From contig FR892196.1 in the NCBI GenBank assembly GCA_000433115.1, positions 757 to 13,823 of the forward strand: a stretch of DNA of 13,067 nucleotides. The letters are read 5' to 3'. The position numbers and the translations under genes are program-made. The notes beneath the pieces are model-generated. The model saw nothing but the letters and a program-made list of their open reading frames with translations, was not told where the DNA came from and ran no database searches. Shown here one piece after another: positions 6,553 to 13,067 of the stretch (position 1 is the first letter of the stretch; the number at the start of each line of letters is the position of its first letter). The DNA is from Ruminococcus sp. CAG:382 (GTDB taxonomy: Bacteria; Bacillota; Clostridia; Oscillospirales; CAG-382).

Positions 6553-7983
6553 ATGAGCAGTATCAGAGAAGAATGCGGTGTTTTCGGGATATATTCTCAC
6601 GAAGAAACCGATGTCGCGCACACCGCGTATTACGGGTTGTTTGCGCTCCAGCACCGCGGTCAGGAATCCTGCGGTATTGTCGTAAACGACGACGGGGTTT
6701 TTAGAAGCTATAAAGATACGGGACTGGTGAACGACGTGTTCACCCCGGAGATACTCGACAGCTTCGGCAAGGGCAGGATTGCCGTCGGTCATGTACGCTA
6801 CGGTACGACAGGTTCGAACGGCAGAAACAATGCGCAGCCCATCGTTGTCAATCACATCAAAGGAAATATGGCGCTTGCGCATAACGGAAACCTCGTGAAT
6901 TCTGGCGAACTCAGACACGAGCTGGAGCTTCAGGGGTCGATCTTCCATACGACGAGCGATACGGAGGTCATTTCATACATAATAACCAAGGAGCGTCTCA
7001 CAGCGCCCTCCATCGAAGAGGCGGTCAACCGCGCAATGGATAAGCTCAAAGGCGCGTATTCGCTTGTCATTATGTCGCCCACGAAGCTTATTGCAGTACG
7101 CGACGAGAACGGCTTTCGTCCTCTTTGCTACGGCAAAACGCCCGACGGAAGATACATCGTCGCATCGGAAAGCTGCGCGCTGGATTCTGTCGGCGCCGAA
7201 TTTATACGAGACATACGCCCCGGCGAGATCGTCGTTTTCGGCAGGGACGGCGTACGTTCGATTGACGCACACTGCAACCGTGTGCCCTGCTCGCTCTGTG
7301 TGTTTGAATATATTTATTTCGCGCGTCCCGATTCGGTCATAGAGGGCTGCTCTGTCCACACAGCCCGTATGCGCGCCGGCGCTTTCCTTGCCCTTGAGCA
7401 TCCCGTTCAGGCTGATGTCGTGATCGGTGTGCCGGACAGCGGCATCGACGCCGCGATAGGCTATGCAAAGCAGTCGGGAATACCGTATGAGCCGGGCTTT
7501 ATCAAGAACAAATACATCGGGCGCACATTCATCGCCCCCGGTCAGCAGAGCCGCGAGGACAAGGTGAGGATAAAGCTCAATCCCATCGGCGACGTTGTAC
7601 GCGGCAAGCGCGTCGTCATAATCGATGACTCCATTGTGCGCGGTACGACGAGCGCACGTATCATAAAGCTGCTTCGTGATGCCGGGGCAAAAGAGATACA
7701 TATGCGCGTTTCCGCTCCGCCGTTCCTGAATCCATGCTACTACGGCACCGACATCGATTCGCGTGAAAACCTGATTGCCTGCAAGTATACAATTCCGGAA
7801 ATCGCAAAAAAAATCGGCGTTGATTCGCTTGGCTATCTCAGCGTCGAAAGCGTCAGACAGCTTGCAAAGGGCGTGAACGGCACGGGCTACTGCACAGCCT
7901 GCTTCAGCGGCGAGTATCCGACGGAAATCCCCGATGCGCCTATGAAAAACCGTTTTGAGACAAAAATATCCGAAAACAATTAA
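6553..7983 (+). CDS. purF: Amidophosphoribosyltransferase
   Basis: A 476-residue enzyme for the first committed step: PRPP plus glutamine gives 5-phosphoribosylamine. I chose ATG 6553 because GGAGG lies 5 bases upstream; the product then begins MSSIREECGVFG, so a 7-residue propeptide precedes nucleophile C8 of the Ntn glutaminase domain (~8-235). The phosphoribosyltransferase domain follows, with the PRPP loop VVIIDDSIVRGTTS at 354-367. C249, C395, C447 and C450 match the four 4Fe-4S ligands of the Bacillus subtilis enzyme in motif and nearly in spacing (CxFEYIYFARPDS, NPCYYG, YCTACF), so this is the oxygen-sensitive, self-processed type, in keeping with an anaerobe. An upstream GTG (6526) overlapping purC is less likely. 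PurF is a usual target of feedback inhibition by AMP and GMP. Confidence 0.97.
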   Translation: MSSIREECGVFGIYSHEETDVAHTAYYGLFALQHRGQESCGIVVNDDGVFRSYKDTGLVNDVFTPEILDSFGKGRIAVGHVRYGTTGSNGRNNAQPIVVNHIKGNMALAHNGNLVNSGELRHELELQGSIFHTTSDTEVISYIITKERLTAPSIEEAVNRAMDKLKGAYSLVIMSPTKLIAVRDENGFRPLCYGKTPDGRYIVASESCALDSVGAEFIRDIRPGEIVVFGRDGVRSIDAHCNRVPCSLCVFEYIYFARPDSVIEGCSVHTARMRAGAFLALEHPVQADVVIGVPDSGIDAAIGYAKQSGIPYEPGFIKNKYIGRTFIAPGQQSREDKVRIKLNPIGDVVRGKRVVIIDDSIVRGTTSARIIKLLRDAGAKEIHMRVSAPPFLNPCYYGTDIDSRENLIACKYTIPEIAKKIGVDSLGYLSVESVRQLAKGVNGTGYCTACFSGEYPTEIPDAPMKNRFETKISENN

Positions 7984-8021
7984 ATAAATGTCAATATATT
8001 TCTACTGATAAGGAGCAAAAC

Positions 8022-9062
8022 ATGAAGAACTCACAATCAGAGGCATACGCAAAGGCGGGAGTCGATATAACCGCAGGTTACCGCGCGGTTGAACTTATGA
8101 AGCAACATATCGCACGCACCATGACATCGGGTGTCAGCTCTGACATAGGCGGCTTCGGCGGTCTTTTTGAGCTCGACCTTGAGGGAATAACACGTCCCGT
8201 GCTTGTCAGCGGTACTGACGGAGTCGGTACAAAGCTGAAGATTGCTTTCCTTATGGATAAGCATGACACGGTCGGCATCGACTGCGTCGCGATGTGCGTA
8301 AACGATATAATCTGCTGCGGTGCAAAGCCGCTGTTCTTCCTCGATTACATCGCCTGCGGCAAAAATGTACCGGAGCGTATCGCCGACATCGTCAAGGGCG
8401 TATGCGACGGCTGTGTACAGGCGGGAGCGGCGCTCATCGGCGGCGAAACGGCTGAAATGCCGGGGTTTTATCCCGTCGACGAATATGACCTTGCCGGTTA
8501 CTGCACCGGCATCGTCGACAAGGCGCGCATCGTTGACAACAAGACCATGCGTGCGGGTGATGTTGTCATCGCGCTTCCGTCAAGCGGCGTACATTCAAAC
8601 GGCTTTTCTCTTGTCAGAAAGGTGTTCGATGTCGAAAACGCCGATCTGAAAACTCCTCTTCCCGATCTTGGGAACAAAAGCCTCGGCGAAACGCTTCTCA
8701 CGCCCACAAAAATATACGTAAAACCCGTTCTTGCACTGCTTGAAAAGGTTAAAGTGAAGGGTATTTCGCACATCACGGGCGGCGGTTTTTATGAAAACAT
8801 CCCGCGCAGCATTCCGGACGGTCTCGGTGCGGTCATCGAACGCAAAAGCGTCCGTCTGCTTCCGATATTCGACCTTATCGCAAAGGTCGGCGGCATCGGC
8901 GAGCGCGATATGTTCAACACCTTCAACATGGGTGTCGGCATGAGTATAGTCGTAGCGGAGAAGGATGTCGATAATGCTCTTGACGTATTGCACGTAAACG
9001 GTGAGGACGCATATGTCATCGGTACCATTGCCGAATCAGGCACCAAGCTGACATTATGCTGA
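8022..9062 (+). CDS. purM: AIR synthetase (phosphoribosylformylglycinamidine cyclo-ligase)
   Basis: A 346-residue ATP-dependent cyclo-ligase that turns FGAM into AIR. Family landmarks are clear: the N-terminal AYAKAGVDITAGYRAVELM, LVSGTDGVGTKLKIAF, the acidic block CVAMCVNDIICCGAKPLFFLDY, ALIGGETAEMPGFY, and HITGGGFYENIPR in the second half; length is typical. The ATG has AAGGAG 6 bases upstream and lies 38 bases after purF. Its last codons overlap the start of the membrane-channel gene by 7 bases (ATG at 9056, stop at 9060-9062). The substrate comes from PurL/PurQ/PurS, which are not encoded here. Confidence 0.97.
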   Translation: MKNSQSEAYAKAGVDITAGYRAVELMKQHIARTMTSGVSSDIGGFGGLFELDLEGITRPVLVSGTDGVGTKLKIAFLMDKHDTVGIDCVAMCVNDIICCGAKPLFFLDYIACGKNVPERIADIVKGVCDGCVQAGAALIGGETAEMPGFYPVDEYDLAGYCTGIVDKARIVDNKTMRAGDVVIALPSSGVHSNGFSLVRKVFDVENADLKTPLPDLGNKSLGETLLTPTKIYVKPVLALLEKVKVKGISHITGGGFYENIPRSIPDGLGAVIERKSVRLLPIFDLIAKVGGIGERDMFNTFNMGVGMSIVVAEKDVDNALDVLHVNGEDAYVIGTIAESGTKLTLC

Positions 9063-9670
9063 AAACGGCTGTCGGAGGTGTCGGGGCGGGTATACTGATT
9101 GCAATAGGCGGATGCGTATATCTTGCGTGCGAAAATGCATATGTCGGCGCAATGCTTTTTTCGGTGGCGCTGCTTTGCATATGCTGGCAGGGCTTTGACC
9201 TGTTCACCGGTAAGATCGGTTATATCACGGAAAACAGAAACGCCCGTTTTGCGTCCGCACTCGCCGTCACTCTGCTTGCAAACATTGTCTGCGTCTTTTT
9301 ACTCGGAACCGCCGTCAGATATGCGCTGCCCGCACTTTCGGAAAAAGCTGCTTCGATTTGCGCCGCAAAGCTTGCTCAGACGTATCTTCAGACATTTGTC
9401 CGCGCCGCATTCTGCGGTGTGCTGATGTATCTTGCGGTCGATATATTCCGGAAGAAGAAAACGCCGCTCGGCGTTGTTTTCTGCATTCCGGTGTTCATAC
9501 TTTCGGGCTTCGAACACTCGGTCGCCGACGCGTTCTATTTCGGTGTTTCGGGCGCTTTTGAGACAAAAACCGCGGCATTTCTCGTCTTCGCGGTACTCGG
9601 CAACGCAATCGGAAGCATAATAACGGCAATAATTTCAATCGTAAAATCCGGACCGGCAAAGGAACAGTAA
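9056..9670 (+). CDS. Short formate/nitrite transporter (FNT) family channel in the purine operon
   Basis: A 204-residue integral membrane protein with about six hydrophobic segments. It shows FNT signatures: a glycine-rich first helix (TAVGGVGAGILIAIGG), GFDLFTGKIGY at 47-57 with T51 in place of the omega-loop threonine of FocA, and SGFEHSVADAFYF with H154 at the position of the central pore histidine, followed by LGNAIGS in the last helix. These channels pass formate or related small anions (nitrite, hydrosulfide, lactate). It is shorter than FocA (about 285 residues), lacking the long N-terminal helix and several loops. The start overlaps purM by 7 bases without a strong ribosome site, implying translational coupling, and purN follows after 2 bases. 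Placement beside formyl-transfer enzymes suggests formate as substrate; that is inference. Confidence 0.85.
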   Translation: MLKTAVGGVGAGILIAIGGCVYLACENAYVGAMLFSVALLCICWQGFDLFTGKIGYITENRNARFASALAVTLLANIVCVFLLGTAVRYALPALSEKAASICAAKLAQTYLQTFVRAAFCGVLMYLAVDIFRKKKTPLGVVFCIPVFILSGFEHSVADAFYFGVSGAFETKTAAFLVFAVLGNAIGSIITAIISIVKSGPAKEQ

Positions 9671-9672
9671 AA

Positions 9673-10293
9673 ATGGATACAAGTGAAAACAGAATCAATA
9701 TAGCGGTGCTTGTTTCGGGCGGCGGCACGAATTTACAGGCACTCATCGACGCCGAAAAGGCGGGCAGGGTCAAAAGCGGAAGGCTGGCGCTCGTCATATC
9801 GAGCAAGCCGGACGCATATGCACTCGTTCGGGCACAGGAAGCGGGTATTCCCACCGAGGTCGTGTCGAAAAAGCAATACGGCTCCGAGGGGATGGAAAAG
9901 CATATCCGCAGACTGCTTGAAATGTACGGAATAAAGCTCATTGTGCTGGCGGGCTTTATGTCCATCCTCAGCCGTGAATTCACGACGGCATATGACCACA
10001 GAATCATTAATGTGCATCCTTCGTTGATCCCTTCGTTTTGCGGCGAGGGCTTTTACGGACTGCATGTCCATGAAGCGGCGCTCGCAAAGGGCGTGCGCAT
10101 TACGGGCGCGACTGTGCATTTCGTAAACGAGATACCTGACGGCGGCGATATCATCGAACAGAAAGCTGTCCGTGTCTTTGACGGCGACACTCCCGAACGC
10201 CTGCAGAAGCGCGTGATGCGTCAGGCTGAATGGAAAATACTACCTGCGGCGACCGAAACGGTTGCGCGTAAAATACTGAAAGGTGAGATCTGA
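9673..10293 (+). CDS. purN: Phosphoribosylglycinamide formyltransferase
   Basis: A 206-residue enzyme that transfers the formyl group of 10-formyl-tetrahydrofolate to GAR, giving FGAR. The N-terminal phosphate-binding loop is VLVSGGGTNLQALI. The catalytic triad of the family is present: N113 and H115 in INVHPSLIP, and D156 in PDGGD. Compared with the Escherichia coli enzyme, a 5-residue insertion lies after HPS (SFCGEGFYGLH in place of the shorter KYPGLH type). The ATG is 2 bases after the stop of the FNT gene, with AAAGGAA as ribosome site inside that gene. It competes for the same folate cofactor as PurH further down the operon. Confidence 0.96.
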   Translation: MDTSENRINIAVLVSGGGTNLQALIDAEKAGRVKSGRLALVISSKPDAYALVRAQEAGIPTEVVSKKQYGSEGMEKHIRRLLEMYGIKLIVLAGFMSILSREFTTAYDHRIINVHPSLIPSFCGEGFYGLHVHEAALAKGVRITGATVHFVNEIPDGGDIIEQKAVRVFDGDTPERLQKRVMRQAEWKILPAATETVARKILKGEI

Positions 10294-10297
10294 AATT

Positions 10298-11017
10298 ATG
10301 AATGTATACAAAACCGCACCTATATCCGACCTGCTTGCGGGCAACAGCTATGCCGGACGCGGCATTGTGATAGGCAAGTCCGCGAACGGCAAAAGCGCCT
10401 GCACCGCCTATTTCATAATGGGCAGAAGCGCAAACAGCCGCAACCGTGTGTTTGAACTGACCGACGATGTGCTTTACACAAAGCCGTTTGATCCCGCAAA
10501 GGTCGAAGATCCCAGCCTCATCATATATGCGGCTGTGCGCCGCTTTGAAAACAGGCTGATTGTCACAAACGGCGATCAGACCGACACCGTTTTTGAAGGG
10601 CTGAAGCAGGGCAAGAGCTTTTCGCAGTCTCTCGCTTCGCGCCGGTTCGAACCGGATGCGCCCAACCTTACGCCCCGTATCAGCGGTATGCTGACCTTTG
10701 AAAACGGCGGATTTTCGTATGAAATGAGCATCCTCAAGAGCGCCGATGCGGACGGTACAGCCTGCAACCGTTTCACGTTTTCATATTCTCCTATAAATGG
10801 GGTGGGCCATTTCATACATACCTACAACTGCGACGGTAATCCGCTTCCCACTTTCACCGGTGAGCCTGAGCGTGTCTGCATTCCCGATTCGGTCGACGAA
10901 TTCGCGGAATTGCTCTGGGATGCGCTTGACAGCGAAAACAAAATCTCGCTTTTTGTGCGCTATACCGACCTTGAAAGCGGCAGAGAAGAGACACGTATCA
11001 TAAACAGGAACAGATAA
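10298..11017 (+). CDS. purO: IMP cyclohydrolase, archaeal PurO type
   Basis: A 239-residue protein that I assign to the PurO family, which closes FAICAR to IMP in archaea and some bacteria. The resemblance lies in the N-terminal GRGIVIGKS...TAYFIMGRSANSRNR (residues 20-50), DPSLIIYAAVR, and TNGDQTD (90-96), the counterpart of TNGSHTD-like motifs in archaeal PurO; it has no MGS-type domain as in bifunctional PurH. It sits directly before the formyltransferase-only purH, which lacks its own cyclohydrolase, so the context supports the role strongly. I chose ATG 10298, with AGGTGAG at 10281-10287 as ribosome site; a GTG at 10283 overlapping purN would add 5 residues. The next gene starts 11 bases after its stop. 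Confidence 0.85.
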   Translation: MNVYKTAPISDLLAGNSYAGRGIVIGKSANGKSACTAYFIMGRSANSRNRVFELTDDVLYTKPFDPAKVEDPSLIIYAAVRRFENRLIVTNGDQTDTVFEGLKQGKSFSQSLASRRFEPDAPNLTPRISGMLTFENGGFSYEMSILKSADADGTACNRFTFSYSPINGVGHFIHTYNCDGNPLPTFTGEPERVCIPDSVDEFAELLWDALDSENKISLFVRYTDLESGREETRIINRNR

Positions 11018-11028
11018 GGAGACGCATC

Positions 11029-12207
11029 ATGAAAGAATTCGAACTCAAATACGGCTGTAATCCCAATCAGAAGCCCGCACGCATTTATATGCGCGACGGC
11101 AGCGACCTCCCAATTGAAATACTTTCCGGCAGACCCGGATATATAAATTTTCTTGATGCGTTCAATTCGTGGCAGCTTGTGAAAGAACTGAAGCAGGCGA
11201 CCGGTCTGCCTTCCGTCACCTCTTTCAAGCATGTCAGTCCTACTTCGGCTGCTGTCGGAGTTCCGATTCCCGAAAAGCTCAGACGCGCCTGCTTTGTCGA
11301 TGATTCGTATGCGCTTTCTCCGCTTGCCTGCGCATATGCAAGGGCGAGAGGCGCTGACCGTATGTGTTCCTTCGGCGACTGGGTTGCGCTATCCGATGTC
11401 TGCGACGTGCCTACCGCTCTGCTGCTGAAGCACGAGGTGTCCGACGGCATAATCGCTCCCGGATATGAGCCGGAGGCGCTTGAAATACTCAAAACAAAGC
11501 GCAAGGGCGCGTACAATATCGTGCGTATCGACCCCGATTACGTACCCGAGGAAACCGAGCGCAAGCAGGTTTTCGGTATCACCTTCGAACAGGGCAGAAA
11601 CAATTTCCCCATAAACCGTGAGCTGCTTGCAAATATCGTCACAAAAAACAGGGAGCTTCCCGAATCGGCAGTGCGTGACCTGATAGTTTCACTTATCACC
11701 CTCAAATACACGCAGTCCAACTCCGTCTGTTATGCGTATGACGGACAGGCAATCGGTGTGGGCGCGGGTCAGCAGTCGAGAATACATTGCACGCGTCTTG
11801 CCGGCAACAAAGCGGACACGTGGTTCCTGCGTCAGCACGAAAAGGTACTTTCGCTTCCGTTTGCCGACGGTCTCGCACGACCCGAACGTGACAACGTGAT
11901 CGACGGATATATCAATAAAAACGAAGAAGATGTCTGCGCCGAGGGCGTATGGCAGAAATATTTCAGATATCGCCCCGAACCGCTTACAGCCGAGGAAGCC
12001 GAAGAATATCTTGCCGGAATACGCGGCGTTTCTCTTGGTTCCGACGCGTTCTTCCCGTTCTCTGACAACATAAAGCGGGCAAGAAAAAGCGGCGTTGACT
12101 ATGTTGCGGAGCCGGGCGGCTCCATACGTGACGACGAGGTGATCCGCTGCTGTGACGAATACAATATGGTCATGGCGTTCACCGGAATGCGTCTGTTCCA
12201 CCATTGA
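11029..12207 (+). CDS. purH: AICAR formyltransferase, single-domain PurH-like
   Basis: A 392-residue protein that formylates AICAR with 10-formyl-tetrahydrofolate to give FAICAR. It corresponds to the transformylase half of bifunctional PurH only. Evidence: the start ELKYGCNPNQKPARIY, the catalytic Lys-His pair K67-H68 (SFKHVSPTSAAVG in place of the classical KHANPCG), FGDWVALSDVCD, VGAGQQSRIHCTRLAG, DAFFPFSDNI, and the C-terminal end TGMRLFHH like the TGxRHFRH end of PurH. The N-terminal IMP cyclohydrolase domain of usual PurH is missing and is replaced by the adjacent purO gene. AAGGAG stands just after the purO stop, 7 bases before the ATG. Its substrate AICAR (ZMP) and the derived ZTP are the ligands expected for the riboswitch at the head of the operon. 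Confidence 0.93.
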   Translation: MKEFELKYGCNPNQKPARIYMRDGSDLPIEILSGRPGYINFLDAFNSWQLVKELKQATGLPSVTSFKHVSPTSAAVGVPIPEKLRRACFVDDSYALSPLACAYARARGADRMCSFGDWVALSDVCDVPTALLLKHEVSDGIIAPGYEPEALEILKTKRKGAYNIVRIDPDYVPEETERKQVFGITFEQGRNNFPINRELLANIVTKNRELPESAVRDLIVSLITLKYTQSNSVCYAYDGQAIGVGAGQQSRIHCTRLAGNKADTWFLRQHEKVLSLPFADGLARPERDNVIDGYINKNEEDVCAEGVWQKYFRYRPEPLTAEEAEEYLAGIRGVSLGSDAFFPFSDNIKRARKSGVDYVAEPGGSIRDDEVIRCCDEYNMVMAFTGMRLFHH

Positions 12208-12228
12208 TGCCGTGGGAGGCGGGTTAAC

Positions 12229-13067
12229 ATGAAAATTCTTGTAGTAGGCGGCGGCGGGCGTGAACACGCCATAATCCGCAAGCTGAAGGAAAACAAAGCC
12301 GTTGAAACGGTATACGCTCTGCCCGGAAACGGCGGTATCGCACGGGACGCGGTATGTGTGCCGATCGGAGCCTGCGACATTGACGGCATCGTCGCGTTCG
12401 CAAAGGAAAACGGCGTCGATTACGCGGTGGTCGCGCCGGACGACCCGCTTGTACTCGGCTGTGTCGACAGGCTGGAGGAGGCGGGTATACCCTGCTTCGG
12501 ACCGGAGGCAAAAGCCGCGATAATCGAGGGCAGCAAGGTCTTTTCGAAAAACCTGATGAAGAAATACGGTATTCCGACAGCCGCCTTTGAGGTGTTCGAC
12601 GATATTGAAAAGGCGCTTGCTTATCTTGAAACGGCGCCGATTCCCACCGTCATCAAGGCGGACGGGCTGGCACTCGGCAAGGGCGTTACCGTCGCAATGA
12701 CGCGGGACGAGGCAAAAGCTGCCGTTACCGAGGCAATGGCGGACAAAAAGTTCGGAAAAAGCGGTGAAAAGCTTGTCATTGAAGAATATCTTGAAGGACC
12801 GGAAGTGTCCGTACTTGCGTTCACCGACGGCAAAACCGTGAAGCCGATGGTTTCTTCCATGGACCACAAGCGTGCATTTGACGGTGACAGCGGTCCGAAC
12901 ACCGGCGGCATGGGCACTGTCGCACCCAACCCGTTTTACACCTCCGATATCGCAAAGCGGTGTATGGATGAAATATTCCTGCCCACGGTGAACGCAATGA
13001 ACGCCGAGGGGCGCACCTTTCGCGGCTGCCTTTACTTCGGGCTTATGCTGACCGGAAACGGTCCGAA
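12229..13067 (+). CDS. purD: Phosphoribosylamine-glycine ligase, 5' part
   Basis: GAR synthetase joins phosphoribosylamine and glycine with ATP, the second step of the pathway. The window holds the first 279 codons of about 420; the gene runs off the right edge with no stop. Visible are the N-terminal domain MKILVVGGGGREHAI, the PDDPLVLG loop in place of the usual PExPL, CFGPEAKAAIIEGSKVFSK, the ATP-grasp segment VIKADGLALGKGVTVA, EEYLEGPEVSVLAF, and the DHKRAFDGDSGPNTGGMG block that is diagnostic of PurD. GGGAGG lies 9 bases before the ATG, 21 bases after purH. The operon probably continues beyond the window. Confidence 0.97.
   Translation, partial: MKILVVGGGGREHAIIRKLKENKAVETVYALPGNGGIARDAVCVPIGACDIDGIVAFAKENGVDYAVVAPDDPLVLGCVDRLEEAGIPCFGPEAKAAIIEGSKVFSKNLMKKYGIPTAAFEVFDDIEKALAYLETAPIPTVIKADGLALGKGVTVAMTRDEAKAAVTEAMADKKFGKSGEKLVIEEYLEGPEVSVLAFTDGKTVKPMVSSMDHKRAFDGDSGPNTGGMGTVAPNPFYTSDIAKRCMDEIFLPTVNAMNAEGRTFRGCLYFGLMLTGNGP

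Noticed and set aside
11689..12867. A long open frame on the minus strand (392 codons) across the purH/purD junction, and other long antisense frames over the signalling and purine genes
   Set aside because: They lie opposite genes with clear family motifs, have no recognisable domains, and arise from the codon bias of the plus-strand genes.

Overview
The window looks like chromosomal DNA of an anaerobic, probably gut-associated Clostridia bacterium (Oscillospirales/Eubacteriales type). This is an inference from three things: Bacillus/Clostridium-style de novo purine genes with strong AGGAGG-like ribosome sites, a purine pathway ending in separate PurO-type IMP cyclohydrolase and AICAR-formyltransferase genes, and clostridial cyclic-di-GMP signalling proteins. 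I see no mobile element, tRNA, rRNA or CRISPR array.

Bases 1-199 hold the 3' end of a diaminopimelate epimerase gene (dapF) with an in-frame TAG inside its active-site motif. Bases 200-344 carry a near-consensus promoter. Bases 345-4185 are a three-gene c-di-GMP signalling operon: a REC/HD-GYP/PAS-like/GGDEF protein with both synthase and phosphodiesterase motifs, a small HPt phosphotransfer protein, and a membrane GGDEF protein split by an in-frame TGA. A strong hairpin terminator (4196-4225) ends it. A TetR-family regulator (4279-4860) lies on the minus strand behind its own consensus promoter.

Bases 4861-5318 are the control region of the purine operon. In order they hold an inverted repeat, a consensus promoter (5105-5133), and a leader that matches the ZTP/ZMP (pfl) riboswitch: GTGACTGACGG, a P2 hairpin, GGGAGCA, then CCGTCTGGGC. 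A long intrinsic terminator follows and shares the last GGGC of the aptamer. This is the architecture of a transcriptional ON switch: accumulated AICAR nucleotide (ZMP/ZTP) should block termination and turn on purine synthesis.

From 5319 to the right edge runs the operon purE-purC-purF-purM-(FNT channel)-purN-purO-purH-purD, with short gaps or overlaps and all genes on the plus strand. PurF makes phosphoribosylamine, PurD GAR, PurN FGAR, PurM AIR, PurE and PurC SAICAR, PurH FAICAR and PurO IMP. The steps of PurL/Q/S, PurB and PurK are not encoded here. A short formate/nitrite-family channel is embedded between purM and purN, next to the enzymes that consume 10-formyl-tetrahydrofolate. The AICAR that the riboswitch would report on is the substrate of PurH in the same operon.

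The most notable points are the unannotated ZTP riboswitch with its overlapping terminator, the FNT channel built into the purine operon, the split PurO/PurH ending, and two independent nonsense codons in otherwise well-preserved genes in the first 4 kb.
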